A stretch of 56,906 bases of DNA from the NCBI GenBank assembly GCA_902582605.1, contig CACHSP010000003.1, positions 70,876 through 127,781 on the forward strand, written 5' to 3'. Below, piece by piece: positions 10,017 to 20,724 of the stretch (within the stretch, counting starts at the first letter, position 1; the number at the start of each line of letters is the position of its first letter). The notes beneath the pieces were generated by a model. It was not told the DNA's origin and made no database searches. It saw only the letters and a list, made by a program, of their open reading frames with translations. The stretch is from an uncultured Pelagibacteraceae bacterium (lineage in GTDB: Bacteria; Pseudomonadota; Alphaproteobacteria; Pelagibacterales; Pelagibacteraceae). The position numbers were made by a program, and so were the translations under genes.

Positions 10017-12602
10017 ATGAATTTGGTCATTGTAGAAAGTCCTGCTAAAGCAAAAACTATTAATAAATACTTAGGTGATAATTATAAAGTTTTAGCAAGT
10101 TATGGTCATATAAGAGACTTGCCGTCAAAAAATGGTTCAGTCAATCCAGATCAAGATTTTAAAATGGAATGGGAAGTTGATAGTTTTTCAAAAAAATATT
10201 TAAAAGAAATAACTGATGCGGCTAAAGACTCATCTAAAATTATATTAGCAACTGACCCTGATCGTGAAGGTGAGGCAATTGCTTGGCATGTCAAAGAATA
10301 TTTGAATGAAAAAAAACTTTTAAAAGATAAAGAAATTGAACGAGTTGTATTTAATGAAATAACCAAAAAAGCTGTTATTCAAGGAATTGAAAATCCTAGG
10401 CAAATTGAGCCATTATTAGTCGATGCGTATATGGCTAGAAGAGCCTTGGACTACTTGGTTGGTTTTAATATATCCCCGATCCTCTGGACGAAACTTCCAG
10501 GTTCAAAATCTGCAGGAAGAGTTCAATCTGTTGCTTTAAAATTAATTACTGAGAGAGAACATGCAATCGAGTCTTTTAAACCTGAGGAATTTTGGACTCT
10601 AAGTATTAAATTTGCTGATACTGCAAATCAAAATTTCACTGCTAGTATTAGTCAACTTGACAACAATAAAATTGAAAAATTTTCATTTAGAAATAAAGAA
10701 GAGATAAATAAAGCCATATCAAGTATTAATAAAAAAAAATTTAGTATAACTGATATTTCTAGCAAAATAGTAAATCGTAATCCCTCTGGACCATTTACAA
10801 CTTCAACTCTTCAACAAACTGCATCGAGTCGACTAGGTTTTGGTGCATCTAGAACAATGCAAATTGCCCAAAAACTTTATCAAGGTATAGAGGTGGAAGG
10901 TGAAACAATTGGCTTAATTACTTATATGAGAACTGATGGAACTAATTTATCTAAAGATGCTGTTACAAGTTTCAGAAACTATATCCAAAAAGAAATTGGT
11001 AATGAATACTTGCCTAAAGATGTTTTGAATTATTCAGGCAAAAAAGCTAAAAATGCGCAAGAAGCACACGAAGCGATCAGACCTACTGATATTATTAGAA
11101 CTCCTCAAAGTGTTAAAAAATATTTAAGTACAGATCAAAATAAACTTTATGATCTTATTTGGAGTAGAGCTTTATCTTCTCAGATGGAGTCAGCTAAATT
11201 TGATAGAAATACTATCACCATAACGTCAGATAATAATGATACAATTTGTAAAGCCAGTGGATCAGTTTTAAAATTTGATGGTTTCTTAAAGATTTATAAT
11301 AATCAAAGCAAAGATGATGATGAAACTATTTTACCTGCTGTGTCTAAAGGACCTATTAATATTGAGGCGCTAATAGATGAACAGCATTATACACAACCAC
11401 CACCAAGATATTCTGAAGCTAGTTTAGTTAAAAAACTTGAGGAGCTTGGTATCGGGAGGCCTTCTACGTATGCAAGTATTATTTCTACTATTGCCAATCG
11501 AGGTTATGCAGAGATATTGAATAAAAGATTTTTTCCTACAGATAGAGGTAAATTAATTTCAGCCTTTTTAGAAAAATTATTCTCAAAATATGTAGATTAT
11601 AACTTTACAGCAGGATTAGAAGATCAACTTGATGAGATCACTACTGGCAAAGAAAGTTGGATTAAAGTTTTGGAACTTTTTTGGAAAGACTTCAATAATA
11701 ACGTTTCGGAAGTGAAAGAAAAAAGAACTAGAGAGGTGTTAGATTTACTCAATGATAGTCTAGGTGAATTAATTTTTGATAAGGATAATGAGGGTAATGT
11801 AGTAAGAAAATGTCAATTATGTAGTTCTGGAACACTTAGTTTAAAGAATAGTTTCAGAGGAGGCGCTTTTATAGGATGTTCAAATTATCCGGAATGTAAA
11901 TTTACACGACCCTTATCTAAAGCAAAAGCTGCTGCTCAAGCACAATTAGCTGAACCAAAATTTATAGGAAAACATGAAAATGGAAATGATATATATTTGA
12001 AAAATGGTAGATTTGGCCCTTACCTTCAATACGAGAAAATCCCATCTGATATAGAAGTTGAAAAAATTAGTAAGAAAAAGAAAAAAACTAAAAAATTAAA
12101 GTCAGATGTTAATGAACTTTTAAAAAATGTTTCAATACCAAAAGGATTAGAATTAGAGAGTATTAATCTAGAAAAAGCTCAATTTTTATGTTCGCTACCT
12201 AAATCTTTAGGAATAAATCCAGATAATCAAAAAGAGATTACACTAAATGTTGGAAGATTTGGTCCTTACTTAAAGTGTGAAAATAAATCATCAAGAATAG
12301 AAAATGTAGAGGAAATATTTTCCATAGGTTTAAATAGAGCAATAACATTAATAGCTGAGGCTAAACCTGGTCGGATGTCTTCTTCTATGATAAAAGATTT
12401 GGGAGAACATCCCGAGGATAAAAAACCTGTTAGAGTCATGAAGGGTCAGTATGGGCCTTATATAAAATACAAATCACTCAATGCAACTATCCCTGAGGAA
12501 AAAGACCCCACTGAATTAACGATGGAAGAAGCTTTAATATTGATTGAGAAAAGAAAAGAATACGATAAGAGTAAAAAATCAAAAGGTAAGAAAAATAAAT
12601 GA
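10017..12602 (+). CDS. topA: DNA topoisomerase I (type IA)
   Basis: 861 aa. The Toprim domain spans 1-115, with Glu7 in ESPAKAKT and Asp80/Asp82 in ATDPDREGE. The active tyrosine is Tyr303 in ITYMRTDGT. One C4 zinc finger remains (Cys599, 602, 621, 627), followed by three alphaproteobacterial C-terminal repeats with the core GRFGPY or GQYGPY. It relaxes negative supercoils by single-strand passage. It follows plsY directly; the dprA gene often found between them in relatives is absent. The stop overlaps the next small gene as ATGA. Confidence 0.98.
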   Translation: MNLVIVESPAKAKTINKYLGDNYKVLASYGHIRDLPSKNGSVNPDQDFKMEWEVDSFSKKYLKEITDAAKDSSKIILATDPDREGEAIAWHVKEYLNEKKLLKDKEIERVVFNEITKKAVIQGIENPRQIEPLLVDAYMARRALDYLVGFNISPILWTKLPGSKSAGRVQSVALKLITEREHAIESFKPEEFWTLSIKFADTANQNFTASISQLDNNKIEKFSFRNKEEINKAISSINKKKFSITDISSKIVNRNPSGPFTTSTLQQTASSRLGFGASRTMQIAQKLYQGIEVEGETIGLITYMRTDGTNLSKDAVTSFRNYIQKEIGNEYLPKDVLNYSGKKAKNAQEAHEAIRPTDIIRTPQSVKKYLSTDQNKLYDLIWSRALSSQMESAKFDRNTITITSDNNDTICKASGSVLKFDGFLKIYNNQSKDDDETILPAVSKGPINIEALIDEQHYTQPPPRYSEASLVKKLEELGIGRPSTYASIISTIANRGYAEILNKRFFPTDRGKLISAFLEKLFSKYVDYNFTAGLEDQLDEITTGKESWIKVLELFWKDFNNNVSEVKEKRTREVLDLLNDSLGELIFDKDNEGNVVRKCQLCSSGTLSLKNSFRGGAFIGCSNYPECKFTRPLSKAKAAAQAQLAEPKFIGKHENGNDIYLKNGRFGPYLQYEKIPSDIEVEKISKKKKKTKKLKSDVNELLKNVSIPKGLELESINLEKAQFLCSLPKSLGINPDNQKEITLNVGRFGPYLKCENKSSRIENVEEIFSIGLNRAITLIAEAKPGRMSSSMIKDLGEHPEDKKPVRVMKGQYGPYIKYKSLNATIPEEKDPTELTMEEALILIEKRKEYDKSKKSKGKKNK

Positions 12603-12853
12603 AAAAAATATTTATAATTTCAATAATTTATTTATTTTCAACAAATATTCTAATTGCTAATGAACATAAATGTTCTGGGATGAAAAAACTTTCTAAAGAA
12701 TATTTAGCATGCACAGCCAAAAATATTAAAGAAGGTGCTGTCAAAAAGAAAGATCAAGTTAAAGAAGGGTCTATAAAAAAAACAAATCAAATTAAAGAAG
12801 GTACAAAGAAAATATTTAATAAAGTTAAAACTAAAATCAAAAAAAATAATTGA
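12599..12853 (+). CDS. Small Lys-rich exported protein with 11-residue repeats
   Basis: 84 aa, not recognised as a named family. Residues 1-20 are a signal peptide ending LIA, with likely cleavage before Asn21, then a short segment with Cys25 and Cys38. From 42 on, an exact 11-residue period appears: NIKEGAVKKKD (42-52), QVKEGSIKKTN (53-63), QIKEGTKKIFN (64-74), then a partial unit. Such hendecads usually form a long, highly basic amphipathic helix. It overlaps the topA stop (ATGA) and precedes a RidA gene, so it is translationally coupled. A periplasmic nucleic-acid- or membrane-binding role is speculation. Confidence 0.75.
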   Translation: MKKIFIISIIYLFSTNILIANEHKCSGMKKLSKEYLACTAKNIKEGAVKKKDQVKEGSIKKTNQIKEGTKKIFNKVKTKIKKNN

Positions 12854-12855
12854 TT

Positions 12856-13317
12856 ATGAACTTTGAGGATAAGATAAAAGAACTAAATATAAAGCTTCCT
12901 GAAGCAAAAGCACCAGTTGGTAATTATGTTGCAACAAAAATTTCAGGAAAAATGTTATTCATATCAGGACAAATTTCTATTGATGATAATGGTAAATTAA
13001 TTAAAGGAAAAGTTGGTAAAGAATTGGATGTCGCGGCTGGTTACAACGCTGCTAAGAGATGCGCGTTAAGTATTATTGCCCAAGTTAAAAAAGCCTGCGA
13101 CAATGATTTATCAAAAATAAAATCATGCGTGAAATTAACAGGATTTGTAAATTCAACAGATGACTTTATTGATCAACCTAAAGTAATAAATGGTGCATCT
13201 GATTTGATAGCTTCAATTTTTGGAGATGCAGGTATGCATACTAGAGCTGCTGTAAGCACAAATAGTTTACCATTAGGTGTTTCGGTTGAAGTAGATGCAA
13301 TATTTGAGTTAAATTAG
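12856..13317 (+). CDS. RidA/YjgF family protein
   Basis: 153 aa from the ATG at 12856; an in-frame TTG at 12850 would overlap the previous stop and is less likely. The sequence has the longer RidA-subgroup layout: LPEAKAPVGNYV at the start, LFISGQIS, and a C-terminal GMHTRAAVSTNSLPLG in place of the classic arginine region, which still includes an Arg. RidA proteins hydrolyse reactive enamine/imine intermediates; this subgroup's substrate is unsettled. It converges with ugd, leaving four bases between stops. Confidence 0.88.
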   Translation: MNFEDKIKELNIKLPEAKAPVGNYVATKISGKMLFISGQISIDDNGKLIKGKVGKELDVAAGYNAAKRCALSIIAQVKKACDNDLSKIKSCVKLTGFVNSTDDFIDQPKVINGASDLIASIFGDAGMHTRAAVSTNSLPLGVSVEVDAIFELN

Positions 13318-13321
13318 ATTA

Positions 13322-14620
13322 TTACTTTCCAACGCTGAAATATTTAAATCCTTGGTCTTTAATCTTTGATGAAGAATATATATTTCTCATATCAAAAATC
13401 ATGAACTTCTTACCTTTAACTAAACTTTTAAAATTAATTGATTTAAAATCATTCCATTCAGTATGAATAATAATAAGATCAGCCCCATAAACAGCATCTT
13501 TTATTGAAGTCTTATTAAATACATTTTTAAACTTCATAAATTCAGTTTTATAACCAGTTGGATCAAAATATTTTATAGTTGCTCCTTTTTTTGATAACCA
13601 TGGTATCATTTTTAAACTTGAGGAATCTCTCATATCATCTGTATTAGCTTTAAATGTAACACCTAAAAAAGTAATTATCTTATTTTTAATTTTCCTATTT
13701 AAGATTCTATTAATTCTATCTAATAAAATTTTAGATCTATTTTCATTTGATTTAATTACTGATTTAACCACTGATAAATTTGTTTTAAATTTGTCTGCTG
13801 TTGTAATAATAGCTTTTGTATCTTTAGGAAAACAAGATCCACCATAAGCAGGTCCTGCTCTAAGAAATCGACTGCCTATTCTTTTATCCAATCCCATACC
13901 AATTGATATATCCTCAACATTAATGTTAGTTTTTTCACATAAATTAGCCATTTCATTTATAAAAGTAATCTTTGTTGCCAAAAAAGCATTAGAGGCATAT
14001 TTAATCAATTCTGCGGCTCTTCTAGAAGTTTGTAAATAAGAAGCACCCTTAGAAATAAGTGGGCTATAAAGATTTTTTAAAATTCTACCTGCTTTTTTAT
14101 CATTTGTTCCGATGACGACACGATCAGGATAAACGAAATCTCTTATTGCTTCTCCTTCTCTTAGGAATTCAGGATTTGAAACAACAGAAAATTTCTTTTT
14201 GCTATTTTTTTTAGATAATATTTTTTCAATTTCATCTCCTGTCGTCACGGGAACTGTTGATTTTGTTATGATAATTTTAAATTTATTAATTGAAGAACTT
14301 ATTTCTTTAGAAACTTTGTAAATTTGACTTAAATCTGCTGAACTACCGCCTTTTTTTGTTGGTGTACCAACACAAATAAAAATTATGTCTGAGTCTTTAA
14401 TTGATTTTTTTAAATCTGTAGAAAAATTTAATTTTTTATTCTTAAAATTCTTTATTACTAATTCTGATAAACCAGGTTCATAAATTGGAATCTTTCCTTT
14501 TTTTAGTAAATTTATTTTGTCAACATTATTATCTACACAAATTACATCATTTCCTAAATCAGCAAAACATACTCCGCTTACTAAACCTACATAACCAGTA
14601 CCAATCATACACAATTTCAT
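13322..14620 (-). CDS. ugd: UDP-glucose 6-dehydrogenase
   Basis: 432 aa. An NAD-binding Rossmann motif GTGYVGLVSG starts at residue 7. VSNPEFLREGEAI follows at 147-159, and the catalytic cysteine is Cys263 in GPAYGGSCFPKDT. It oxidises UDP-glucose twice to UDP-glucuronate for surface polysaccharide. The start overlaps the galU stop by four bases, so substrate-making and substrate-using enzymes are coupled. Confidence 0.95.
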   Translation of the reverse strand: MKLCMIGTGYVGLVSGVCFADLGNDVICVDNNVDKINLLKKGKIPIYEPGLSELVIKNFKNKKLNFSTDLKKSIKDSDIIFICVGTPTKKGGSSADLSQIYKVSKEISSSINKFKIIITKSTVPVTTGDEIEKILSKKNSKKKFSVVSNPEFLREGEAIRDFVYPDRVVIGTNDKKAGRILKNLYSPLISKGASYLQTSRRAAELIKYASNAFLATKITFINEMANLCEKTNINVEDISIGMGLDKRIGSRFLRAGPAYGGSCFPKDTKAIITTADKFKTNLSVVKSVIKSNENRSKILLDRINRILNRKIKNKIITFLGVTFKANTDDMRDSSSLKMIPWLSKKGATIKYFDPTGYKTEFMKFKNVFNKTSIKDAVYGADLIIIHTEWNDFKSINFKSLVKGKKFMIFDMRNIYSSSKIKDQGFKYFSVGK

Positions 14621-15432
14621 GATTTAGCTATCTCTAAAGTTGATTTGATGTAACCACTCATGCTTCCACAATCAAGATATTTTCCAGAAAAATTATGAGC
14701 AATGAATTTTTTATCATTTTGAATTAATGTTTGGATAGCATCTGTAATATGTATTTCTCCTCCTTTACCTGGTTTTTGTTTAAGTAATTTTGAAAAAATT
14801 TCTTTAGGTAAAATATATCTTCCAATCACTGCTTTATTAGATGGTGCTTTTTTTACAGAAGGTTTTTCAATAACATCTGAGATCAAATAATTATTCTTAT
14901 TTATTTTAGTTTTTAACTTATAAATTCCCCATCTTGAAACATTTTTTTTTTTAACATTCATACTAGCCATAACAGACGCGTTGTATTTTTTATGAATCTT
15001 TATCATTGATTTAGAACAATTTCTTTTAATAATAAGATCATCTGGTAACAACATTAAAAAAAAATTATGTTTTATAAATTTTTTTGTTTTTAAAACGGCA
15101 TCTCCAGTGCCAAGTGGTTTGTTTTGATAAACAAATTTTATCATTTTTTTATATTTTAAAATTTTTTTGTATTCTTCCTTAATTCTTTTATCTTTCTTTT
15201 TTTTAATAATTTTTTTATAAAAATTATCATTATAAAAATAAGTCTTTATCATTTTCTTCTTATTTGAAATTATAAAAATAACCTCTTTAATACCTGCATC
15301 AATGCATTCATCTAGAATGTATTCAATTCCTGGTTTACCATTAATAGGTAAAAGTTCTTTTGGAAATACACTGGTTAATGGAAGTAAACGTGTACCCAAA
15401 CCAGCTAAAGGAATAATTGCTTGTTTAATCAT
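14617..15432 (-). CDS. galU: UTP-glucose-1-phosphate uridylyltransferase
   Basis: 271 aa nucleotidyltransferase. The N-terminal IIPLAGLGTRLLPLT binds the nucleotide, FPKELLPINGKPGIEYI follows, and LLPDDLII holds the metal-binding aspartates. It makes UDP-glucose from UTP and glucose-1-phosphate, feeding the coupled ugd. It is divergent from panC across 34 bases. Confidence 0.94.
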   Translation of the reverse strand: MIKQAIIPLAGLGTRLLPLTSVFPKELLPINGKPGIEYILDECIDAGIKEVIFIISNKKKMIKTYFYNDNFYKKIIKKKKDKRIKEEYKKILKYKKMIKFVYQNKPLGTGDAVLKTKKFIKHNFFLMLLPDDLIIKRNCSKSMIKIHKKYNASVMASMNVKKKNVSRWGIYKLKTKINKNNYLISDVIEKPSVKKAPSNKAVIGRYILPKEIFSKLLKQKPGKGGEIHITDAIQTLIQNDKKFIAHNFSGKYLDCGSMSGYIKSTLEIAKS

Positions 15433-15466
15433 TCAAATGTTTTACTTATTAAAAAGTTTTATACAA

Positions 15467-16276
15467 ATGAAAATTTTATTGAATAATAATGATTTAAATG
15501 AGGCATTAGAAAATGTGTCTAATCTAGGTTTTGTGCCTACAATGGGAAGTCTTCATAAAGGCCATATATCGTTAATTAAACAATCCAAAAAAAAATGCAA
15601 TAAAACTATTGTAAGTATATTTGTAAATCCGAAACAATTTAATAATAAAAATGATTTTAAGAAATATCCAAGAAATAGAAAGAAGGACTTATTTATTTTG
15701 AAAAGACTTAAAGTTAATTATGTATATTTACCAAGTGTTAAAGAAATTTATAAAGTAAAGAGATCCTCTAAGATTACAATTTCAAAAAAAGAAAAGATAT
15801 TATGTGCTAAGTACAGAAAAGGACATTTCGAGGGTGTAATTGATGTAATGGAACGCCTAATTGAATACATCAAACCTCAAAAAATTTTTATGGGGGAGAA
15901 AGATTTTCAACAATTATATCTTTTAAAAAAATATTTAAGAAAACATTCTTCGAAAATAATAGAATGTAGAACAATTAGAGAAAAAAATAAATTAGCATTA
16001 TCTTCCAGAAATTCATTATTACAAAAACGTGAAAAAAATTTGGCTGCAAAATTAATTACCAATATTATGAAACTTAAAAGAAAGTTAAATAAGGAATCAA
16101 ATATTAAAAAAGTACTTAATAAAACTGGAAATGAAATGAATAAATTACAAAATGTTAAGATTGAATATCTCGAATTAAGAAATATTAAAAATCTTAAAAT
16201 TTCTAATAAATTAAAAAATTCAAAAATTTTCGTATCTTTTTATATTAATAATGTAAGGTTGATTGATAATTTTTAA
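15467..16276 (+). CDS. panC: Pantothenate synthetase
   Basis: 269 aa from ATG 15467. The frame is open much further upstream, but that part lies antisense to galU and does not resemble PanC. Motifs in order: PTMGSLHKGHISL (nucleotide-binding HxGH), VSIFVNPKQF, GHFEGVIDVMERL, MGEKDFQQ and ALSSRNSLL (KMSKS-like SSRN). It condenses pantoate and beta-alanine with ATP to pantothenate. The protein is unusually Lys-rich. It converges on mgtE. Confidence 0.93.
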   Translation: MKILLNNNDLNEALENVSNLGFVPTMGSLHKGHISLIKQSKKKCNKTIVSIFVNPKQFNNKNDFKKYPRNRKKDLFILKRLKVNYVYLPSVKEIYKVKRSSKITISKKEKILCAKYRKGHFEGVIDVMERLIEYIKPQKIFMGEKDFQQLYLLKKYLRKHSSKIIECRTIREKNKLALSSRNSLLQKREKNLAAKLITNIMKLKRKLNKESNIKKVLNKTGNEMNKLQNVKIEYLELRNIKNLKISNKLKNSKIFVSFYINNVRLIDNF

Positions 16277-16280
16277 AATT

Positions 16281-17654
16281 CTATAAAAAATAAGCACCAA
16301 CACCTAAAAAAGAAACAAAACCTATTACATCAGTTATTGTGGTTACAAAAACACTAGAGGCAATTGCTGGATCAATTTTCATTTTTTTTAACGTGACTGG
16401 AACAAGTATTCCAAATAAACCTGCCACTACCATTGTCAAAATCATTGAGATCGATATTATTAATGATAATTGGTAATCTTGAAACCAGACTTGAACAATA
16501 AAAGAACTTATAACAGCAAAAATTATTCCATTGAGAATACCAATATTAAATTCCTTTATAATGTTTTGATTAAAGTTATTTTTTGTTAAATCATTTGTTG
16601 CTAAAGTTCTAACAGTAACTGCTAGAGTTTGCATACCTGCATTACCACCCATCGATGCAACTATTGGCATTAAAAATGCCAAGACAACCATTTGTTCAAT
16701 TGTTGCACCAAACAAACTTATACAATAAGTAGCTAGAAATGCTGTGAATAAGTTTAATAGTAACCAGTTAAATCGTCTTTTAGTTTTTGTGATAACACCA
16801 TCTGTAATTTCTTCGTCACCAACACCAGCTAATCTTAAAGCATCTTCCTCAGCTTCTTCTTTTAAAACTGTTAATATATCATCGGAAGTTATCATTCCTA
16901 CAAGTTTATTATTCTTATCTACAACACAAGCTGAGTTTAAATTGTAATTTTCAAATGAATTACCAACTTCTTCTCTATCCATATCCACTGGAACTAAAAA
17001 AATTGAATCATCCATAATTGAGGACATTTTTGTTTCTCTAGGTGTTCTTAATACTTTAGAGGATGGTACAGCACCAATAGGTTTAAAATTTTCATCCACA
17101 ATGTAAATTTCTAAAAACTCTTCTGGTAGGTCTTTATTCTCTCTTAAATAATCAATAGTTTGTCCTACCGACCAGTTACTTGGGATTGCTGTAAATTCTC
17201 TTTGCATTATCCTAGCAGCACTATCCTCTGGATAACTAAGACCTTCTAATAAAGCAAATCGATCTTTTGGGGGTAATAAACTTAATATTGAATTTTTATC
17301 TTTTTCTTCAACATTTTCTAAAATAGCTATGGCGTCATCAGACTCTAAATTTTTTAAAATCCTAACAATTGAATCTGAGGAAAGATATTTAATGATTTCT
17401 GATTGAACAGACTCATTTAATTCAACAAATACTTCTGGATCAATCTTAAAATTATTTAATTTTATTAAACTTTCTCTATCATTTTCACTTAAATGCTCAA
17501 TAATATCAGCAGCATCAGCGGGATGCATTTCCTCAAAAGATCTAGTTATAAAAGATGCATCATTTGAGGTAATTTTGTCTGTTACAACTTTTATATATTC
17601 CTTATTAAATTCAAAATTGACTTTTTTATCTTTAATTTTTTTTATTAAAGTCAT
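16281..17654 (-). CDS. mgtE: MgtE-family magnesium transporter
   Basis: 457 aa. Domain order is the MgtE N domain of helical repeats (about 20-130), two CBS domains (about 140-260) and five membrane helices from about 285 to the end. The pore stretch MPIVASMGGNAGMQTLAV and the C-terminal helix with VTTITDVIGF hold the conserved metal-selectivity acid. The cytosolic N/CBS part closes the channel when Mg2+ is plentiful. It is divergent from lipB over 60 bases. Confidence 0.95.
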   Translation of the reverse strand: MTLIKKIKDKKVNFEFNKEYIKVVTDKITSNDASFITRSFEEMHPADAADIIEHLSENDRESLIKLNNFKIDPEVFVELNESVQSEIIKYLSSDSIVRILKNLESDDAIAILENVEEKDKNSILSLLPPKDRFALLEGLSYPEDSAARIMQREFTAIPSNWSVGQTIDYLRENKDLPEEFLEIYIVDENFKPIGAVPSSKVLRTPRETKMSSIMDDSIFLVPVDMDREEVGNSFENYNLNSACVVDKNNKLVGMITSDDILTVLKEEAEEDALRLAGVGDEEITDGVITKTKRRFNWLLLNLFTAFLATYCISLFGATIEQMVVLAFLMPIVASMGGNAGMQTLAVTVRTLATNDLTKNNFNQNIIKEFNIGILNGIIFAVISSFIVQVWFQDYQLSLIISISMILTMVVAGLFGILVPVTLKKMKIDPAIASSVFVTTITDVIGFVSFLGVGAYFL

Positions 17655-17714
17655 AAATACACCTATTATTTAGACGGATCTTTTAATACAAAATGAAAAG
17701 AATACAATTTTTAA

Positions 17715-18344
17715 ATGCCTATAGAAATTAAAAAGTCCCAAAATCCAGTAAAATATGAAGACGCAATATCATTTATGGAAGATCGACTTAAAGATATCGA
17801 TCTAAAAAAAGTAGATGATTTGATTTGGGTTTTAGAACATGATCATACCTATACATCGGGTACAAACTATAAAGAAAATGAGATAATAGATAAATCTATA
17901 AATATTATAAAAACTAATAGAGGTGGTAAAATAACTTATCATGGACCAGGACAACTCATTTGTTATTTTGTAATTGATTTAAAGAAAGGTAAGAGAGATA
18001 TTAGAAAATTTATATCTGTAATTGAAAAATCAATTATTGAAACCCTGAGCCTCTATGACATAAAAACATTTGCTGATAAAGAAAATATTGGTATTTGGTA
18101 CAATGATAATTCAACCATAAAAAAAGTTGCTGCAATTGGGGTCAGGGTAAGTAAATGGATAGCTTATCATGGTTTTTCTATCAATATTAATAACGATTTA
18201 AAAAAATATGACGCGATTATTCCTTGTGGGATTAAAGATAAAGGTATTACTAATCTCAAACAAATTAAAAATCAAAATTATGATGATTTAGAAAATAAGT
18301 TAATAGAAATATTTAAAACTAATTTGAAAAATTTAATCTTTTAG
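17715..18344 (+). CDS. lipB: Octanoyltransferase (lipoate-protein ligase B)
   Basis: 209 aa. Contains the [17 protein letters not shown] motif and the [19 protein letters not shown] strand. The catalytic cysteine lies in [14 protein letters not shown] (about 175), with the partner Lys in KKVAAIG. It moves octanoyl groups from acyl carrier protein to lipoyl domains for LipA. The last 26 bases overlap, convergently, the end of the pseudouridine synthase gene. Confidence 0.95.
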   Translation: MPIEIKKSQNPVKYEDAISFMEDRLKDIDLKKVDDLIWVLEHDHTYTSGTNYKENEIIDKSINIIKTNRGGKITYHGPGQLICYFVIDLKKGKRDIRKFISVIEKSIIETLSLYDIKTFADKENIGIWYNDNSTIKKVAAIGVRVSKWIAYHGFSININNDLKKYDAIIPCGIKDKGITNLKQIKNQNYDDLENKLIEIFKTNLKNLIF

Positions 18345-19230
18345 TCCTCAACAACTTATTGAAATAATCTGGTAATAATGCTTTGTAAGTATATTTTTTT
18401 TCATTAATCATAAATTTTATTTGATAGGAATGAAGCATTAAATCTTTATTTATACCTTTCGATGAAACAGATGAATTATATTTTTTATCACCTAAAATTG
18501 AATGTCCAATGTTGAATAATTGTTTTCGTAATTGATGTTTTCTTCCTGTGATTGGTTTCATTTCTACTAAACTAGCATTGGTATTTTTATCTATCACTTT
18601 AAAAATTGTTTTAGCTTTTTCAATAATTTTTTTTCCATTGTCGTATCTTATCAAATTATCATTCCATTCACCTGAGTCTTTTTCAATTTCTCCGTTACAT
18701 ATTGCCAAATAAGTTTTGTGCACTTTTCTTAATCTAAATAGAGAGGTCAATAGTTGAGCTGTTTGTCTATTTTTCGCAATAATAAAAACACCTGAAGTAT
18801 CTTTGTCTAATCTATGAACAGAGAATGGTTTTGTTCCTTGAAATATTTCACTTTTTGCAAATATATCTACTAGATTTTTTTTTGACTTTGTTCCACCTTG
18901 AACCGATATTCCTGCACTTTTATTTAAAACTATAAAATCTTCATTGTTATCTATGATCAGATCTTCGTTAGATTTTATTACCTCAGTGGATGGATTGAAT
19001 TGTTTTTTCTCGTGTTTAATTTTTTCTTTAAAATCAATATTGAAGAGTTCTATTTTATCATTTGTTTTAATCTTAAAAGAGCTTTTTATTTTTTTTTTAT
19101 TTATTTTAATTTTTCCAAGCCTTAAACTCTTTTCAATAAGACTTTGCGGTACTTTTCCTAATTTATTTCTTAACCATCTATCAATACGCATGTTATTACA
19201 CGTTGACTCAACGATAAAACTTCTAATCAT
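18319..19230 (-). CDS. rluC: RluC/RluD-family rRNA pseudouridine synthase
   Basis: 303 aa. An N-terminal S4 RNA-binding domain (about 15-75) precedes the RluA-type catalytic domain. The active-site motif is HRLDKDTSG with the catalytic Asp near 143; [14 protein letters not shown] lies further on. It converts uridines to pseudouridine in 23S rRNA; choosing RluC over RluD from sequence alone is uncertain. It follows rplQ after 18 bases, so may be the last gene of the ribosomal supercluster transcript. Confidence 0.85.
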   Translation of the reverse strand: MIRSFIVESTCNNMRIDRWLRNKLGKVPQSLIEKSLRLGKIKINKKKIKSSFKIKTNDKIELFNIDFKEKIKHEKKQFNPSTEVIKSNEDLIIDNNEDFIVLNKSAGISVQGGTKSKKNLVDIFAKSEIFQGTKPFSVHRLDKDTSGVFIIAKNRQTAQLLTSLFRLRKVHKTYLAICNGEIEKDSGEWNDNLIRYDNGKKIIEKAKTIFKVIDKNTNASLVEMKPITGRKHQLRKQLFNIGHSILGDKKYNSSVSSKGINKDLMLHSYQIKFMINEKKYTYKALLPDYFNKLLRTKRLNFSN

Positions 19231-19249
19231 GAATATTTAAGGCTTTTAT

Positions 19250-19696
19250 TTATGCTGTGGCAGCTTTCTTATCTTCTTCTTTTTTTTCAACTTCTTTTGC
19301 TGAATCTTTCTTTTTTTTTTCAACTCTTTTGGCTTGAACGTCTCTATCAACAAATTCAATTATAGCCATAGGCGCATTATCTCCATATCTAAAACCTGCT
19401 TTAATAATTCTTGTATAACCCCCAGCTCTTTTTTCGTATCTTTTAGATAAGGTTTTTTTAACTTTATTGGCTGACTTAATATCCTGCAATTGAGAAATCA
19501 AAATTTTAGTATTATGCAAACTATCTTTTTTACCTAATGTGATTATTTTATCGGCCTGTGGCTTTAAAAATTTTGCTTTTGGTAAAGTTGTTTTAATTTG
19601 CTCATACTTTATTAAGGAATTAAGCATATTTTTAAGCAGCGCTTTTCGATGTTCAGAAGTTCTGTTTAACTTCTTATTTGCCATTCCATGTCTCAT
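19250..19696 (-). CDS. rplQ: 50S ribosomal protein L17
   Basis: 148 aa. The family start [20 protein letters not shown] fixes the initiation codon. The L17 core ends near residue 125, and the last 25 or so residues are a Lys/Glu-rich tail not found in the short E. coli protein. The start overlaps the rpoA stop by one base, the conserved alpha-operon order. Confidence 0.97.
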   Translation of the reverse strand: MRHGMANKKLNRTSEHRKALLKNMLNSLIKYEQIKTTLPKAKFLKPQADKIITLGKKDSLHNTKILISQLQDIKSANKVKKTLSKRYEKRAGGYTRIIKAGFRYGDNAPMAIIEFVDRDVQAKRVEKKKKDSAKEVEKKEEDKKAATA

Positions 19697-20724
19697 TAGA
19701 TACTTTCCTCTAATTTTTTAGACATTTCTGCGATATTATCTGGTGGCCAATTTGGAATTTCCATTCCTAAATAAAGAGACATACCAGTTAAAACTTCTTT
19801 AATTTCATTTAATGATTTTCTTCCAAAATTTGGGGTTCTTAACATCTCGCCCTCAGATTTTTGAACTAAATCACCAATATAAATTATATTATCATTTTTA
19901 AGACAATTCATTGATCTAACAGATAATTCAAGCTCGTCTACTTTTCTTAACAAATTTTTATTAAATTCAGGCTCTGTTGAAACTTCTTTAACCGGAGCTT
20001 CCACAGGTTCATCAAAATTAATAAACATTTTTAATTGATCTTGAAAAATTCTAGCAGAATAAGCAACTGCATCTTCAGCAGAAATTGATCCGTTTGTCTC
20101 AACTTCCATCGTTAATTTATCGTAATCTAAAGCCTTACCTTCTCTTGCGGTACTTACTGAATAAGAAACTTTTTTAACGGGACTATATAATGAGTCAATT
20201 GCAATTAAACCTAAAGGTGGTTCTTCAGGTTTATTTAAATCAGCCGGAACATAACCTTTTCCAGTATTAACATTCATTTCCATATGGAAGTGAGTATTTT
20301 CATCTAAATTACAAATAACTAAGTCAGGATTCAAAATTTCAACATCAGGAACTGATGCGATGTCAGATGCTTTTATCTCACCAGGTCCTTTGGCATCTAA
20401 TACTAGTTTTTTTGTGCCCTCAGCAGCACATTTTAATGCCAGAGATTTAACGTTTAATACAATATCAGTAACATCTTCTCTTACACCTTTAATAGATGTA
20501 AATTCATGGAGTACACCATCAATTTGAATTGAAGTCACAGCAGCCCCTCTGATTGAGGACAATAAAATTCTTCTAAGTGAATTACCAAGTGTTAAACCAT
20601 AACCTTTTTCTAATGGTTCAGCGATAATTGTAGCGTGAGTTAAATCATCACTTATTTTAACATCAAGTTTCGCAGGTTTGATTAATGATTTCCAATTTTT
20701 TACATTTACATTTTCTACATCCAT
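19696..20724 (-). CDS. rpoA: RNA polymerase alpha subunit
   Basis: 342 aa. The N-terminal dimerisation domain includes [22 protein letters not shown], and the C-terminal domain (about 260-330) has the helix-hairpin-helix [15 protein letters not shown] that binds UP elements and regulators. Coupled to rpsK upstream and rplQ downstream by one-base overlaps. Confidence 0.99.
   Translation of the reverse strand: MDVENVNVKNWKSLIKPAKLDVKISDDLTHATIIAEPLEKGYGLTLGNSLRRILLSSIRGAAVTSIQIDGVLHEFTSIKGVREDVTDIVLNVKSLALKCAAEGTKKLVLDAKGPGEIKASDIASVPDVEILNPDLVICNLDENTHFHMEMNVNTGKGYVPADLNKPEEPPLGLIAIDSLYSPVKKVSYSVSTAREGKALDYDKLTMEVETNGSISAEDAVAYSARIFQDQLKMFINFDEPVEAPVKEVSTEPEFNKNLLRKVDELELSVRSMNCLKNDNIIYIGDLVQKSEGEMLRTPNFGRKSLNEIKEVLTGMSLYLGMEIPNWPPDNIAEMSKKLEESI

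Noticed and set aside
15302..15466. Upstream extension of panC
   Set aside because: Lies antisense over galU and does not resemble PanC; the ATG at 15467 gives the normal N-terminus.
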